A stretch of DNA of 35,395 nucleotides from Planctomycetota bacterium. GTDB lineage: Bacteria > Planctomycetota > B15-G4. Positions 7,619-16,708 of the stretch are shown here, piece by piece; within the stretch, counting starts at the first letter, position 1; every line of letters starts with the position of its first letter. The notes beneath the pieces were generated by a model. That model ran no database searches, was not told where the DNA came from, and worked only from the letters and a program-made list of their open reading frames with translations. The stretch is from the NCBI GenBank assembly GCA_029259695.1, contig JAJDEQ010000076.1, forward strand, positions 1-35,395, given 5' to 3'. The position numbers and the translations under genes were made by a program.

Positions 7619-8697
7619 GATCCCTCGTTTCGGGCGACGCGACCCGCGAGCAGGCCCTCGGCCGCGGCCAGCACCATCGCGGGGGTGAGTGTCGTCATGC
7701 ACAGCATGTGCTCCGCGCCCACGCGCGGGCAGTGTTTGCGTTGACACGGACTGCACGCCGGCGCGGTACGCACGACCGCGCTCGAGTGCAGGTTGGTGTT
7801 GGTGAAGCGCGGGTCGGTGGAGCCCATGAGCACCACCGTAGGCACGTCGAAGGCCGCCCCGAAGTGGCGTGGGCCCGTGTCGATCGAGATCAGCAGGGAC
7901 AGCCGCCGCACCATGGCCTTGAGCGTCGACAGCGCGATCGGCGCGTCCGCCGCCGCCAGGACCGACGAGCCGGCGCGCTCGGCGATCGACCGGGCCAGGT
8001 CCGCTTCACGCGGCCCGCAGAACACGATCACCCGGGCCCCGTAGCGCGCCACCAGGGTGTTCGCCACGGACGCGAAGTGCTCGGGCAGCCAGAGCTTGCT
8101 CGGCCCGAACGACGCGCCGGGGTGGATGCCGACCAGCGGCGCTCCGTCATCCCAGCCGGCCTCGCGCAGCCAGGTGCTCGCGCGCTGCTCGTCGTCATCG
8201 GTCACGAACAACTCGTAACGGTGGCCGGCGCGCGCGACCCCGAGCAGGTCGAGCAGCCGCAGGTAGCTCTCGACCATGGGCTCGGGGCTGCGGTGCCGTC
8301 CGCCCTCGCGGCGGGCCACCAGGCGCCTGGTCAGCAACGGACCGCGCCCGCCCCCGCCGTAGCCGACCCGCCGGGGCACGCCCGCCAGGCGCAACGCGAG
8401 CGCCGACGAGAACGAGTTGGTCAGCACGAGGCCCAGGTCGAAGCGCCCCTCGCGCAGGCAGCGCCCGGCCTTCCAGGCGGTCCCCAGGCGTCGCGGCAGA
8501 GCACCCGGTCCGCCGCCCGGGCCGCGCATGGGCAGCGGCACGACGGCGTCCACCCGGCTCGAACCGCCCAGGATCGCCGCCGCGTGGGGTGGTCCCGCCG
8601 CCGTGATCTGCGCCTCGGGCCAGTGCGCTCGCACAGCGCGCAGGACGGGCGTGGCCATGACGATGTCGCCGATCCAGTTCGGCACGCGCACGAGCAC
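7615..8697 (-). CDS. waaF: Glycosyltransferase family 9, ADP-heptose--LPS heptosyltransferase (WaaF/RfaF-like)
   Basis: About 360 residues from the GTG at 8697, whose product opens as VLVRVPNWIGDIVMATP, the standard GT9 N-terminus (PNWIGD binds in the acceptor cleft). The C-terminal half has GIHPGASFGPSKLWLPEHFA, then DTGPRHFGAAFDVPTVVLMG and TDPRFTN, which form the ADP-heptose site of heptosyltransferases. The Cys-rich end (CSPCQRKHCP, then CM) is also typical of WaaF-type proteins. It should transfer heptose to lipid A-core at the inner membrane. It follows directly after hldE, which makes the donor, so the two form a pathway pair. The reading frame stays open into hldE, but those residues are unlike the family. 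The gap between the hldE stop and this GTG is 86 bp, and no clear SD decides the start. The waaF name is a family-level assignment. Confidence 0.87.
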   Translation of the reverse strand: MLVRVPNWIGDIVMATPVLRAVRAHWPEAQITAAGPPHAAAILGGSSRVDAVVPLPMRGPGGGPGALPRRLGTAWKAGRCLREGRFDLGLVLTNSFSSALALRLAGVPRRVGYGGGGRGPLLTRRLVARREGGRHRSPEPMVESYLRLLDLLGVARAGHRYELFVTDDDEQRASTWLREAGWDDGAPLVGIHPGASFGPSKLWLPEHFASVANTLVARYGARVIVFCGPREADLARSIAERAGSSVLAAADAPIALSTLKAMVRRLSLLISIDTGPRHFGAAFDVPTVVLMGSTDPRFTNTNLHSSAVVRTAPACSPCQRKHCPRVGAEHMLCMTTLTPAMVLAAAEGLLAGRVARNEGS

Positions 8698-8783
8698 CCG
8701 CTCGGGTGACCACGCGCCTGCGGCGGCCGATCGTTCCGTCTCGATGGCCGCTCGCGGTTCGATGCCCAGGCTCCCGGACGCGG

Positions 8784-10235
8784 TCAGTCGAGTTCCATCC
8801 GTTGCAGGGTGGCCGTGGTGGAGTAGCCCTGCTTGAGGTCGGCGAGCACGACACGCCCGCCGTGCTGCTCGACCCACTCCCGTCCCACGACGCCCTTGTC
8901 GGCCCAGTCGGCGCCCTTCACCAGGACGTCGGGCGTGATCGCCTCGATCAACGCGGCCGGAGTGTCCTCGGGGAAGATCGTCACGTACGACACGCACTCG
9001 AGTCCGGCCAGCAACGCGGCACGGTCCTCGGCGCCGTTCACCGGCCGCGCCTCGCCCTTGAGGCGCTTCACGCTCGCGTCGTCGTTCACGCCGATGACCA
9101 GCACGTCGCCCTCGTGGGCCGAGAACTCCAGGTACTGCAGGTGTCCGACGTGCAGCACGTCGAAGCAACCGTTGGTGAACACGACCGAGCGGCCGGCGCG
9201 ACGCTCGGCCTCCACGCGCAACCGGAGCTCGTCCAGGGTGAGCAGCTTGTGTGACGAGCCGAGAGCATCGCCCAGCGCCCGCTCGATCTCGTCCGCGGTG
9301 ATCGCGGCCACACCGAAGCGCTGCACCGTCACACCCGCCGCCGCGTTGGCCAACGTGAGCGCCGCCTCCAGGTCGGCTCCGTCCGCGAGCGCGAAGGCCA
9401 GCACCGAGATGGCCGTGTCGCCCGCGCCCGTCACGTCGTACACCGAGCGAGCCCGGGCGGGGATGGTGATCTCGCGCGACCCGTCCGCCAGGCGGCAGTA
9501 CATGCCCTCGGCGCCGAGCGTGATCACCGCGGCGTCGAGGTCGGCCATGCTGCACAGGTGCTCAGCGGCGCGGCGAATGCCCTCGGGGCCGTCGAGCAGG
9601 ATGCCCGTCGCCGTCTCGGCTTCGATGCGATTCGGCGTGAGGATGCTCGCGCCGCGGTAGCGCGCATAGTCGCGGCCCTTGGGGTCCACCACGACGCGCA
9701 GCCGATCCGGCGCGCGGCAGACCCGCTCCAACACACGATCGGTCAGCGTGCCCTTGCCGTAGTCCGACACCACGACGATGTCGGCACCGACCAGCGCCTG
9801 CTCGAGGCGATCCAGGACGGCCGCCTCCACGGCGGCGCTGAGCGGACCGACCCGCTCCTCGTCGATGCGCAGCAGCTGCTGGCTCTGGGACACCAGCCGC
9901 GTCTTGCGAATCGTGGGCCGCGAGGGATCCACCACGAGCCCTTCGGCGCTGAGGCCCGAGCGTGACAGCAGGTCACGAATCTGCGCGGCGCCCTCGTCGT
10001 CCCCCACCACGGCAACGCACTGCAGTTCGGCCCCGAGCGAGGCCAGGTTGGCGGCGACGTTCCCGCTGCCCCCGAGACGCAACTCCTCATTGGAGGCGGC
10101 CAGGACGAGGATCGGCGCCTCGGGTGAGATGCGTTCGGTGACGCCGTACTGGTACCGGTCGAGGATCATGTCCCCCACCAGCACGATGCGCGGCTTGCGG
10201 CGAGGTCTCAGGTGGGTCAACAGCCCGCTGGTCAT
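8784..10235 (-). CDS. hldE: Bifunctional D-beta-D-heptose 7-phosphate kinase / heptose 1-phosphate adenylyltransferase
   Basis: The 483-residue protein has both HldE domains at the usual total length (E. coli 477). The N-terminal PfkB/ribokinase-type kinase (about 15-325) shows GDMILDRY, GGSGNVAANLASLGAE, the ATP/anion-hole motif DVTGAGDT and a preceding VVVDPKG. The C-terminal nucleotidyltransferase (about 345-483) shows VFTNGCFDVLHVGHLQYL, with the HxGH motif, and VKGADWADKGVVG. It phosphorylates heptose 7-phosphate at C1 and then, after GmhB acts, adenylates heptose 1-phosphate to give ADP-heptose for LPS core. The ATG at 10235 lies at the end of a long non-coding leader. The heptosyltransferase follows on the same strand. 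The function call is strong. Confidence 0.95.
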   Translation of the reverse strand: MTSGLLTHLRPRRKPRIVLVGDMILDRYQYGVTERISPEAPILVLAASNEELRLGGSGNVAANLASLGAELQCVAVVGDDEGAAQIRDLLSRSGLSAEGLVVDPSRPTIRKTRLVSQSQQLLRIDEERVGPLSAAVEAAVLDRLEQALVGADIVVVSDYGKGTLTDRVLERVCRAPDRLRVVVDPKGRDYARYRGASILTPNRIEAETATGILLDGPEGIRRAAEHLCSMADLDAAVITLGAEGMYCRLADGSREITIPARARSVYDVTGAGDTAISVLAFALADGADLEAALTLANAAAGVTVQRFGVAAITADEIERALGDALGSSHKLLTLDELRLRVEAERRAGRSVVFTNGCFDVLHVGHLQYLEFSAHEGDVLVIGVNDDASVKRLKGEARPVNGAEDRAALLAGLECVSYVTIFPEDTPAALIEAITPDVLVKGADWADKGVVGREWVEQHGGRVVLADLKQGYSTTATLQRMELD

Positions 10236-10644
10236 GGATCGCAGAGCTTCGTGTGGAGCGGAACGTGAGTGGGTCAGCGGGCGAGACCGCCCAGGGAGCA
10301 GTCAACCCAGCGGTCGGGAGTGGAACCGCGGGTCGATCCCCGGTTGTAACTCGCGCGGGTACCGCGAGGGTATGGCCCGGAGCCCCTCGGAGCCCGGGGA
10401 GAGCCGCCGAGAGTGCCATTGTGTTGTGCGGGAGCGGGCGAATCGAGCGCCGCCCGCGGCCCCCGCACAACGGCCCTCACCCCGTTCTGGCGGGCTTCCG
10501 GCCCGGCCCGGGGTGGTCTCCCCGACGGGACGCTGGGGGGGGACCAAAAACCGGGCGAACTGCCATTGCGAGCCCTCGGAGGACCCAGTACCTTGAGCCC
10601 TGCGGGTCAGGGGGTTGCCCTCATCAGGCTGTAAAAACTCTTCT

Positions 10645-10676
10645 CCCCTTCTTCCCCTTTTCCCCAGAGTTGCCCC
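10645..10676 (-). promoter_or_regulatory. Four-run G-quadruplex motif followed by a T5 tract
   Basis: On the minus strand four GGGG runs (10676-10673, 10665-10662, 10657-10654, 10648-10645) are separated by loops of 7, 4 and 5 bases. This fits a canonical four-tetrad quadruplex, and a transcript leaving smc would carry the G-rich strand. About 7 bases after the last run comes TTTTT (10637-10633). A G-quadruplex followed by a U run could slow or end transcription; that role is inference only. Confidence 0.55.
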
Positions 10677-10750
10677 TGATCCGCTTTCTCCCCGGGCGCT
10701 CGTTCCGAGCCGGGTCGAGAACCATGTCCGCGCCGTCCGCGCGCGGCGCT

Positions 10751-10764
10751 GCGGCTTCCGCCGC
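10751..10764 (-). terminator. Weak stem-loop just after smc
   Basis: GCGGC and GCCGC pair around a 4-base loop (GGAA on the minus strand, a GNRA-type tetraloop), 5 bases after the smc stop. Another GC-rich arm pair (GCGCC...GGCGC) follows directly. There is no T tract, so termination is only suggested. Confidence 0.3.
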
Positions 10765-10769
10765 ATGCT

Positions 10770-13700
10770 TCAGGAGAGCTGCTCGAGTTCCGTGTCGGGT
10801 GCCTGGGGAAGCGGCTCGGCAGCCGCATCGATGACCACGCGGCGCCCCTTCGGCGGCCCCGCCGGATCGTTGCTGCCCTGGTCGTCCGCCGTGCCGTCGG
10901 ATGCTGCGCCGCGTCGCTTGCCAGCTCGACCCGCGCGACCTCCGTTGCCGCTCACGACGTCGCCCTTGCCCTCGACCTGCTTCGACTTGCCCTGCTCGTA
11001 CTCGGCCAGCGTCAGGCTGAGCACTCGGCTGATGCCGTGCTCCTGCATCGTGACGCCGTAGATCGTGCCGGCGTAGCTCATCGTGCGCCGCGCGTGGGTC
11101 ACGACCAGGAACTGACTCTCGCCGAGGAAGTCCTCGAGCACGCGGCAGAAGCGATCGATGTTCGTCTCGTCCAACGCGGCATCGACCTCGTCGAGCATGC
11201 ACACGGGGCTCGGGCGTGCGCGGAACAACGAGAACAGCAGCCCCACCGCCGTGAGCGTCCGCTCACCACCTGAGAGCAGGCTGATCGAGCGCTGGTCCTT
11301 GCCCGGCGGCGCGACGAGGATGTCGATGCCCGCATCGAGGACGTCGACGCCCTCCTCCAGCATGATGTCCGCGCGGCCACCCTGGAAGAGCTTGCGGAAG
11401 ATCACGCGGAAGTGCTCGCGCACCTCTTCGAAGGCCGCCACGAAACGCTCGCGCGACTCGCGGTTGACCCGGCCGATGGTGTCGATCAGCGTCTTCTTCG
11501 CAGCGACCAGGTCGTCGCGCTGGCCCGTGAGGAAGCCCAGTCGCTCGTCGACTTCGGCCAGCTCGTCGATGGCCGCGAGGTTCACGTTGCCCATGCGCGC
11601 CAACCGGTCGCGCAACAACTCGATTTCCTTCTCGATCGCCGACCAGTCGAAGGTGTCCATGTCGATCGCCGGTGCATCGGCCGCTGCGGTCACGGGCGTG
11701 GCGGGCTGGACGGCATCCACGGCGGCCGCGGCCTGTTCCGCAGTGGGCGGTCCCTCCACGCCCTCGCCGAGCGCTGCGACGATCGTGACTCCGGGTTCGG
11801 CGTCCGACCCGTCGGCGGGTGCTTGCGCGTCGTCGTCCTGCTCGTCCCCAGCGTCCGCTTCGGATCCGGCGCTGCCCGTGAGCTGTCCGTCCGGCCCGAG
11901 TTCCAGCCCGGCGAGCAACACGCCTGCGTCGCACTCGGCCAGGTCGACCTCGAGTTCCTCGAGCACCTTCTCCCGCAGTCCGTCGCGGTGGATGCGGCTC
12001 TCGGCCAACTGCATGCGCGCGGCCGACAGCGCCTCGGCCGTCTGGTCGAGACGCGACTGCTTGGCATCCAGGGTCTGCTGTTCCCCCTTGAGGCGCCCCG
12101 CGAACTCGTTCGAGCCCGATCGCGCGGCATCGAGTTCGCCGGCCTTGCCGTCGCGCTCCTCCGCGAGGGTCGCGCCGCGTTCCTCGAGCTGCTGCAGCTC
12201 CGCGGCCAGGGACTCCCGGCGCGTCTGCAACTCGGCGGTCTCGGTCCGCGCCCGCTCCAGGTCGGCACGTCGCTCCTCGAGTCCCCGCTGGACCTGGCGA
12301 CGCTCGGCGGTGAGCGACTCGGCGCGTTCGCGCAAGGCCGAGAGCTGGACCTGCGCCGTGGCCAGTGTGCGTTGCTGCTCACCCACCGCGGCGTCGAGTG
12401 CCTCGCGATCGCCGACCGAGCGTTCCTCGCCGGCCTGATCCGACACCACCCGATGCTCGAGCTGCGCTTCGAGAGCCGTGGACTGTTCCAGTTCGGTCCG
12501 GGCCCGTTCCAGCTCAGCGCCGGTCCGTTCGAGGTCCTGCTCCACCAGGGTGGAGTCCCGTTCCAGCGTGTCGCGCCGCTCCGCCACCTGGGCTTCGCGT
12601 TCCGACAGGCGCTCACGCTCACCCTCGAGCCGGCGCAGGCGGCGCTCGGCCTCGACCAGCCGCGCCTGGATGCCGGCCAGTTCGTCGGCGCAGCGGGCCC
12701 GCTCGACGGCGAGCCGCTCGACGCGCGCACCGAGCTCCTGCTCTTCGAGCGCCAGGGCTTCACACTCGGCGCGCCGGGCCACCTGGCCGTCTTCATCCGT
12801 GGCGCGCCCTCCGCGCAGCACGCCCCGCTCGTCCAGCATCTCACCCGAGCGCGTCACGTAGACGGTCTCGCCGTCCAGCGGGCAGTGGGCGAAGGCGTCC
12901 CGATCGGGCACCAGGCGCACGTGACCGAGCAGCGCTTCGACCACGCGTTCGATGTCCTGCCCACCGCTGATCCGGATCAGGTCCACCAGACGCTGACCGT
13001 CTCCGGTCTGGGCCCGGGGCCGGACCGCATCGCGCGGCAGGATCAGGACCCGGCCCGCCTCCTTGTCGGCCAGGAACGAGAGCGCGGCCACACCGTCGGC
13101 GCGCGTCGCGACCACGATCGCCTCCGCGCTGGCGCCGAGCGCCACCTCCACCGCGTCGACGAGTTCCCGCGGCACGTGCAGGTGATCGACCACCAGCCCC
13201 TCGACCCCGGGCAACCCGGCGTCGAGCAGGGTCAGTGCGCCGGGCGAGAGACCCTCGCGACGGGCGATGAGTTCGGCCAGGGCTTCGTGACGGGACGCCA
13301 CGGCAGCCAGGCGTTCACGACCCGCGCCGAGCTCGGCGTCGAGCTGCTCGGTGCGCCCCGCCCCCGCGTCCCGGCTGCGGACCTCCTCGGCGTGGACCTC
13401 CCGCGCCCGCCCGAGGTTGGTGTCCAGGTCCCGTGCGCCGGCGAACAACTCGCCTTGCACCAGGGCCTGGGACTCCAGCTCGGCGTGCAGTTCCTGCGTG
13501 CGCTCGGCGAGCCTGGCGTGGGACGCCTCGAGCGCGGCGTGCAATGACCGCTGTTCAGCCCTGCGGTTGCGCGCTTCGGTGAGCGCCGCCTGGTTCTGCA
13601 GCGCGGACGCACGGCGGGCATCCGCCAGCGCCTGCCACTGCCCCAGCTTCTGCTCGGCGGCATTCAACTCGCCCTGAGCCGTCTCCACCGCGGCGCCGGA

Positions 13701-14765
13701 GGCCTGCATCTCCTGGCCGTTGGTCTCGACCCGCTGGTCCACCTCGTCGAGTTCGCGCTGACGCTCCTGCTGCGCCAGTTCGAGCCCGCGCACGCGATCA
13801 CCCAGGATCTGACGACGAGCCGCGATCTCCTCGAGTCGTTCGCGCGTCACCGCCTCGCGCTCCGAGAGCGCGTCGACGGCAGCGCTGGCCCGGCTGAATT
13901 CCTCGGCCACCTCGTCGACTCGCGCGCGGGCCTGCTCGAGGCCGGCCTGCAGCGCCCCCAGCTCCTTGCGCGCCGCGTCCAGGGCACTGCGCGCGGAGGC
14001 CTCTTCGCCCTCGCGCTCGTTCACGGTCAGCTCGAGCCCTTCCAGCTCACCGCCGAACTCCTGCCAACGGTGGGTGTAGAACAGCGCCTTGAGTTCGCGC
14101 ATGCGCTTGCGCGTGCGCTCGTACGAACGGGCGCGGCCCGCCTGGTACTTGAGCGAACGGGAGCGCTTCTCGAGTTCTTCCACCACGTCGCCCAGGCGCA
14201 GCAGGTTCTGCTCGGTGCGGTCGAGCTTGCTCTCGCACTCACGCCGGCGGGCGCGGTAGCGGCTGATGCCCGCCGCCTCCTCGAAGATGCGCCGGCGGTC
14301 GGTCGGGTTGGCCGACAGCACCGCGTCGATGCGGCCCTGCTCCATGATCGAGTAGGTGCCCGTCCCCAGCCCGGTGTCCATGAGCAGGTTGCGCACGTCC
14401 TTGAGCCGCGCGGTCTGACGGTTGATCAGGTACTCGCTCTCACCGGAGCGGAACAGCCGCCGGCTGACGACCACCTCGGCGTACTCGAGCGGCAGCGTGC
14501 CGTCCTCGTTGTCGAAGACCAGCGAGACCTCGGCGAAGTTGCGCCCCGGACGCGCGCCGTTGCCCTTGAAGATCACGTCGAGCATCTCGTCGCCACGCAG
14601 GGCGGTGGCCCGTTGCTCTCCGAGCGCCCACTTGATGGCGTCGATCACGTTCGACTTGCCGCAGCCGTTGGGCCCCACGACGGCCGTCAGGCCGGGCGGG
14701 AATTCGAGTTGGGTCCGATCGGCGAACGACTTGAAGCCGTGGATCTCGATACGAGTCAGGCGCAT
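10770..14765 (-). CDS. smc: Chromosome segregation SMC protein
   Basis: The 1331-residue protein is a complete SMC ATPase, somewhat longer than the usual 1150-1200. The N-terminal head has FKSFADRT and Walker A GPNGCGKS at 31-38. The Q-loop/early arm region reads SIMEQGRIDAVLSANP and FEEAAGISRYRARRRE. Long coiled-coil arms flank a hinge at about 510-650 (GVEGLVVDHLHVPRELVDAV). The C-terminal head has NVNLAAIDEL, signature LSGGERTLTA (from 1164) and Walker B VCMLDEVDAALDE. It loads on DNA with ScpA/ScpB and organises the chromosome. Two unusual parts are an acidic, Ala-rich insert in the C-terminal arm (about 950-1035) and a Gly/Arg/Asp-rich tail of about 70 residues after the head. The ATG at 14765 overlaps the upstream gene by 10 bp, suggesting coupling. 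Confidence 0.97.
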   Translation of the reverse strand: MRLTRIEIHGFKSFADRTQLEFPPGLTAVVGPNGCGKSNVIDAIKWALGEQRATALRGDEMLDVIFKGNGARPGRNFAEVSLVFDNEDGTLPLEYAEVVVSRRLFRSGESEYLINRQTARLKDVRNLLMDTGLGTGTYSIMEQGRIDAVLSANPTDRRRIFEEAAGISRYRARRRECESKLDRTEQNLLRLGDVVEELEKRSRSLKYQAGRARSYERTRKRMRELKALFYTHRWQEFGGELEGLELTVNEREGEEASARSALDAARKELGALQAGLEQARARVDEVAEEFSRASAAVDALSEREAVTRERLEEIAARRQILGDRVRGLELAQQERQRELDEVDQRVETNGQEMQASGAAVETAQGELNAAEQKLGQWQALADARRASALQNQAALTEARNRRAEQRSLHAALEASHARLAERTQELHAELESQALVQGELFAGARDLDTNLGRAREVHAEEVRSRDAGAGRTEQLDAELGAGRERLAAVASRHEALAELIARREGLSPGALTLLDAGLPGVEGLVVDHLHVPRELVDAVEVALGASAEAIVVATRADGVAALSFLADKEAGRVLILPRDAVRPRAQTGDGQRLVDLIRISGGQDIERVVEALLGHVRLVPDRDAFAHCPLDGETVYVTRSGEMLDERGVLRGGRATDEDGQVARRAECEALALEEQELGARVERLAVERARCADELAGIQARLVEAERRLRRLEGERERLSEREAQVAERRDTLERDSTLVEQDLERTGAELERARTELEQSTALEAQLEHRVVSDQAGEERSVGDREALDAAVGEQQRTLATAQVQLSALRERAESLTAERRQVQRGLEERRADLERARTETAELQTRRESLAAELQQLEERGATLAEERDGKAGELDAARSGSNEFAGRLKGEQQTLDAKQSRLDQTAEALSAARMQLAESRIHRDGLREKVLEELEVDLAECDAGVLLAGLELGPDGQLTGSAGSEADAGDEQDDDAQAPADGSDAEPGVTIVAALGEGVEGPPTAEQAAAAVDAVQPATPVTAAADAPAIDMDTFDWSAIEKEIELLRDRLARMGNVNLAAIDELAEVDERLGFLTGQRDDLVAAKKTLIDTIGRVNRESRERFVAAFEEVREHFRVIFRKLFQGGRADIMLEEGVDVLDAGIDILVAPPGKDQRSISLLSGGERTLTAVGLLFSLFRARPSPVCMLDEVDAALDETNIDRFCRVLEDFLGESQFLVVTHARRTMSYAGTIYGVTMQEHGISRVLSLTLAEYEQGKSKQVEGKGDVVSGNGGRAGRAGKRRGAASDGTADDQGSNDPAGPPKGRRVVIDAAAEPLPQAPDTELEQLS

Positions 14766-16708
14766 GGCTGCTCCAGCCGGCTCGGCGCGTCTTGCCAGTC
14801 CGAGACAGCGGTGAAATAGGCTTGGACGAACGCGACCCGGGCCGCAGTATCGCCGGTACTGCGCGGCACGGGGGCGGCCGCCGGGGCACCGAGCCGGGCC
14901 GCCCAGCCGCCCAGCCGATGGCCGCGGTGGGCGGCGTCCGCTCCGACCCCCACTTCGGTCGGCCCGTCGTAACGGTAACCGTCCCTGGCCGGGGCCTGGG
15001 ACAGGCGTTCGCGGGCGTTCGGGTGGGAGACGAGGTCGAGGCGACCCAGGCGACGTCGCGCCTCACGGGCGGCGACGCCGATGACGAGTTCCTCCGGCAC
15101 CTGGCCGGGGGTCTCGGTCACCAGGGACTGGGTGCGATGCCGCGCCAGGGCATCGGCGAAACCGGCGACCAGTTCGCCCGCGGCGTCGTCGCGCCGGTCG
15201 GGCGGCAAGCCCTCGGTCGCCAGCGCCAGGGCCTCGGCCAGCCCGCACAGGTCGAGCCGTCGCGCGGCCGGCGGGGGCGCACGTCGTGCGCCGCCGCCGG
15301 GCAACAGCGCAGCGATCTCCGCCAGGGCGCCACCGTCGCGCTCGAGCAGGACCGAGCGGGCGCGACAGGCCGAGCGCGCCAGGCTCACGAGTTGATCGAA
15401 GCGCAGCGCGAGACCGTCCGCTCCGCCGTCGAGCACCAGCCGGGGCAGGTTCAGCGTGACCGCCGAGCCCACCACGCCCGGACGGGGCAAGGCCGCGGCG
15501 AACTGCACGCGTGCCTCGACACTCTCGATGCGGGCCGCGGGCTCGAGCGTGGTCCCGGGCGCGCACAGGCGCAGCACGGGCAGGTCCCAGCGCCGCACTC
15601 CGGCGTCACTCAACAAAGCCTCGAACGCCTCCAGGAAGGCCAGGCCCTGCTGCGCGCCGTCGACGCACAGGACGACCTCCGCCCCGCTGCGCCGGCCGTC
15701 GGTGAGGCCCAGCAGGAAGTCCGCCAGCCCCAGGTCCTGGGGCCCGGTCGTCCCGCGCGCCAGGATCCCGTCGACCGCAGCGTCCCGGGCCGATCCCGTG
15801 CCGTCGCCATCCCACACGAGGCAGACCTCGCGGGAGCACAGCTGGCGCAGTTGTCGCACGCGCCCGGCGATGCGTGCCAGCGAACCACCCTCACCGGACA
15901 GGGCCGACGTGGGCACGGTGACCGCGTCGATCCGACCCGCGTACGGCAGTCCGTCCAAGGCGATGCGCCCGCGCTCGTGCGCCTGGACCACGGCGCGCGG
16001 ATAGACCTCGCGCAGCGCGTAACGGGCCAGCAGCGAGCCCGCGGTCTCCGCCTCGGCGGCGCCGCCCGGCGGGTGGGCGCCCAGGATCTCGCGCACTTCG
16101 TGACTGCTCAGCGAGATCTGGTGGTGCTGTCCCAGGCGCGCCCGCAGCCCGCGCTTGACGAGTTCGTTGTCGACCCACTCGCGCACCAGGCCGCAGCTCA
16201 CCGACCCCACGCCGGAGGCGAACAACCCGCGCTCCACCTCGGCGGCGATGTCCTGCGCCACCTCCATGTCGAGCTCGGCCTCGGTCTCCAGCATGCTGAC
16301 GATGCGCCCTTTCGACCATTCGTCGGGGGAACGCACCGCGGCGCGCGGGATGGCGCGCACGCCGTCCCCGCCGTCGTGGTGACGGATGCGCAGGCCGCGC
16401 CGGGCCCGGTCCCGCTCCTCGCGCACGCGCTGGTAGACGTAGGCGCCGTTCTCACACCCGGCGCTGGCCATCACCTGTTGCACGAGGCCGGCGATCTCCT
16501 CGGCGGTGATCGAGCCATCCTGGACGTGACTGCCCACGTAGGCCTCGACCACGCTGCCCAGATCGGCGGCGAGGTACGGATCCTCCGAACCGGACGCTTC
16601 GAGCGCGTGCCGGATCGAGGCGAACAGCCGGGACTGGTCGAAGGGCACGCTGCGCCCGTCGCGCTTGCGCACCCGAACCTGTCGGGCCTCAGGACTTCTC
16701 TGCACCAT
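14756..16708 (-). CDS. ATP-cone protein derived from class III ribonucleotide reductase, apparently without catalytic residues
   Basis: The 650-residue protein starts with an ATP-cone (about 9-100: [20 protein letters not shown]...), the nucleotide-sensing module of ribonucleotide reductases and NrdR. A second helical module follows (131-200: [22 protein letters not shown]...[15 protein letters not shown]) like that after the cone in archaeal/Thermotoga-type NrdD. Further NrdD-like stretches are [20 protein letters not shown] (230-249) and VTLNLPRL (417-424). In active NrdD the segment before the latter reads SMCCR-like and carries the thiyl cysteine; here it reads SVEAR (396-400). The C-terminus has no glycyl-radical motif (RVxGYL type). 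I infer loss of catalysis with nucleotide sensing kept. It overlaps nrdR by 20 bp and smc by 10 bp, so the three are probably co-translated. Family alignment is from memory. Confidence 0.7.
   Translation of the reverse strand: MVQRSPEARQVRVRKRDGRSVPFDQSRLFASIRHALEASGSEDPYLAADLGSVVEAYVGSHVQDGSITAEEIAGLVQQVMASAGCENGAYVYQRVREERDRARRGLRIRHHDGGDGVRAIPRAAVRSPDEWSKGRIVSMLETEAELDMEVAQDIAAEVERGLFASGVGSVSCGLVREWVDNELVKRGLRARLGQHHQISLSSHEVREILGAHPPGGAAEAETAGSLLARYALREVYPRAVVQAHERGRIALDGLPYAGRIDAVTVPTSALSGEGGSLARIAGRVRQLRQLCSREVCLVWDGDGTGSARDAAVDGILARGTTGPQDLGLADFLLGLTDGRRSGAEVVLCVDGAQQGLAFLEAFEALLSDAGVRRWDLPVLRLCAPGTTLEPAARIESVEARVQFAAALPRPGVVGSAVTLNLPRLVLDGGADGLALRFDQLVSLARSACRARSVLLERDGGALAEIAALLPGGGARRAPPPAARRLDLCGLAEALALATEGLPPDRRDDAAGELVAGFADALARHRTQSLVTETPGQVPEELVIGVAAREARRRLGRLDLVSHPNARERLSQAPARDGYRYDGPTEVGVGADAAHRGHRLGGWAARLGAPAAAPVPRSTGDTAARVAFVQAYFTAVSDWQDAPSRLEQPCA

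Larger units (their letters stand above)
10236..10769. other. 534-bp non-coding gap between smc and hldE with hairpins and a G-quadruplex motif
   Basis: No convincing gene is present: the open frames here are Arg/Gly/Pro-rich, lack family features and have no ribosome-binding site. From the smc side the minus strand shows a small hairpin at 10764-10751, then four GGGG runs at 10676-10645 followed by T5 (10637-10633), then a GC-rich stretch with an eight-base G run on the plus strand near 10540. Closer to hldE lie four hairpins: CCCGG/CCGGG (10376-10398), CTCGCG/CGCGAG (10350-10368), AACCG-c-GG/CC-c-CGGTT (10324-10345) and GGGCG/CGCCC (10279-10292). The hldE promoter must lie here or further upstream, but I see no confident -35/-10 pair. 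A structured leader or small RNA is possible but unproven. Confidence 0.6.

Noticed and set aside
5525..7744. A 739-codon plus-strand open frame opposite the M16 gene
   Set aside because: The Arg/His/Gln/Val-rich product is the typical antisense shadow of a high-GC gene; the minus-strand frame has a clear family match and signal peptide.
10324..10345. tRNA T-arm-like GGGTCGATCC
   Set aside because: No acceptor, D or anticodon arms can be built around it.
10620..10637. CTGATGAG on the minus strand near 10628, resembling a hammerhead ribozyme core
   Set aside because: A short GGG-CAA-CCC stem follows, but the required GAAA after stem II and a closing stem III are missing.
10302..10766. A 154-codon minus-strand open frame (and a plus-strand one at 10253-10834) in the smc-hldE gap
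   Set aside because: The product is Arg/Gly/Pro-rich with no family features, no SD and codon positions unlike the real genes. Long chance frames are common in such GC-rich DNA.
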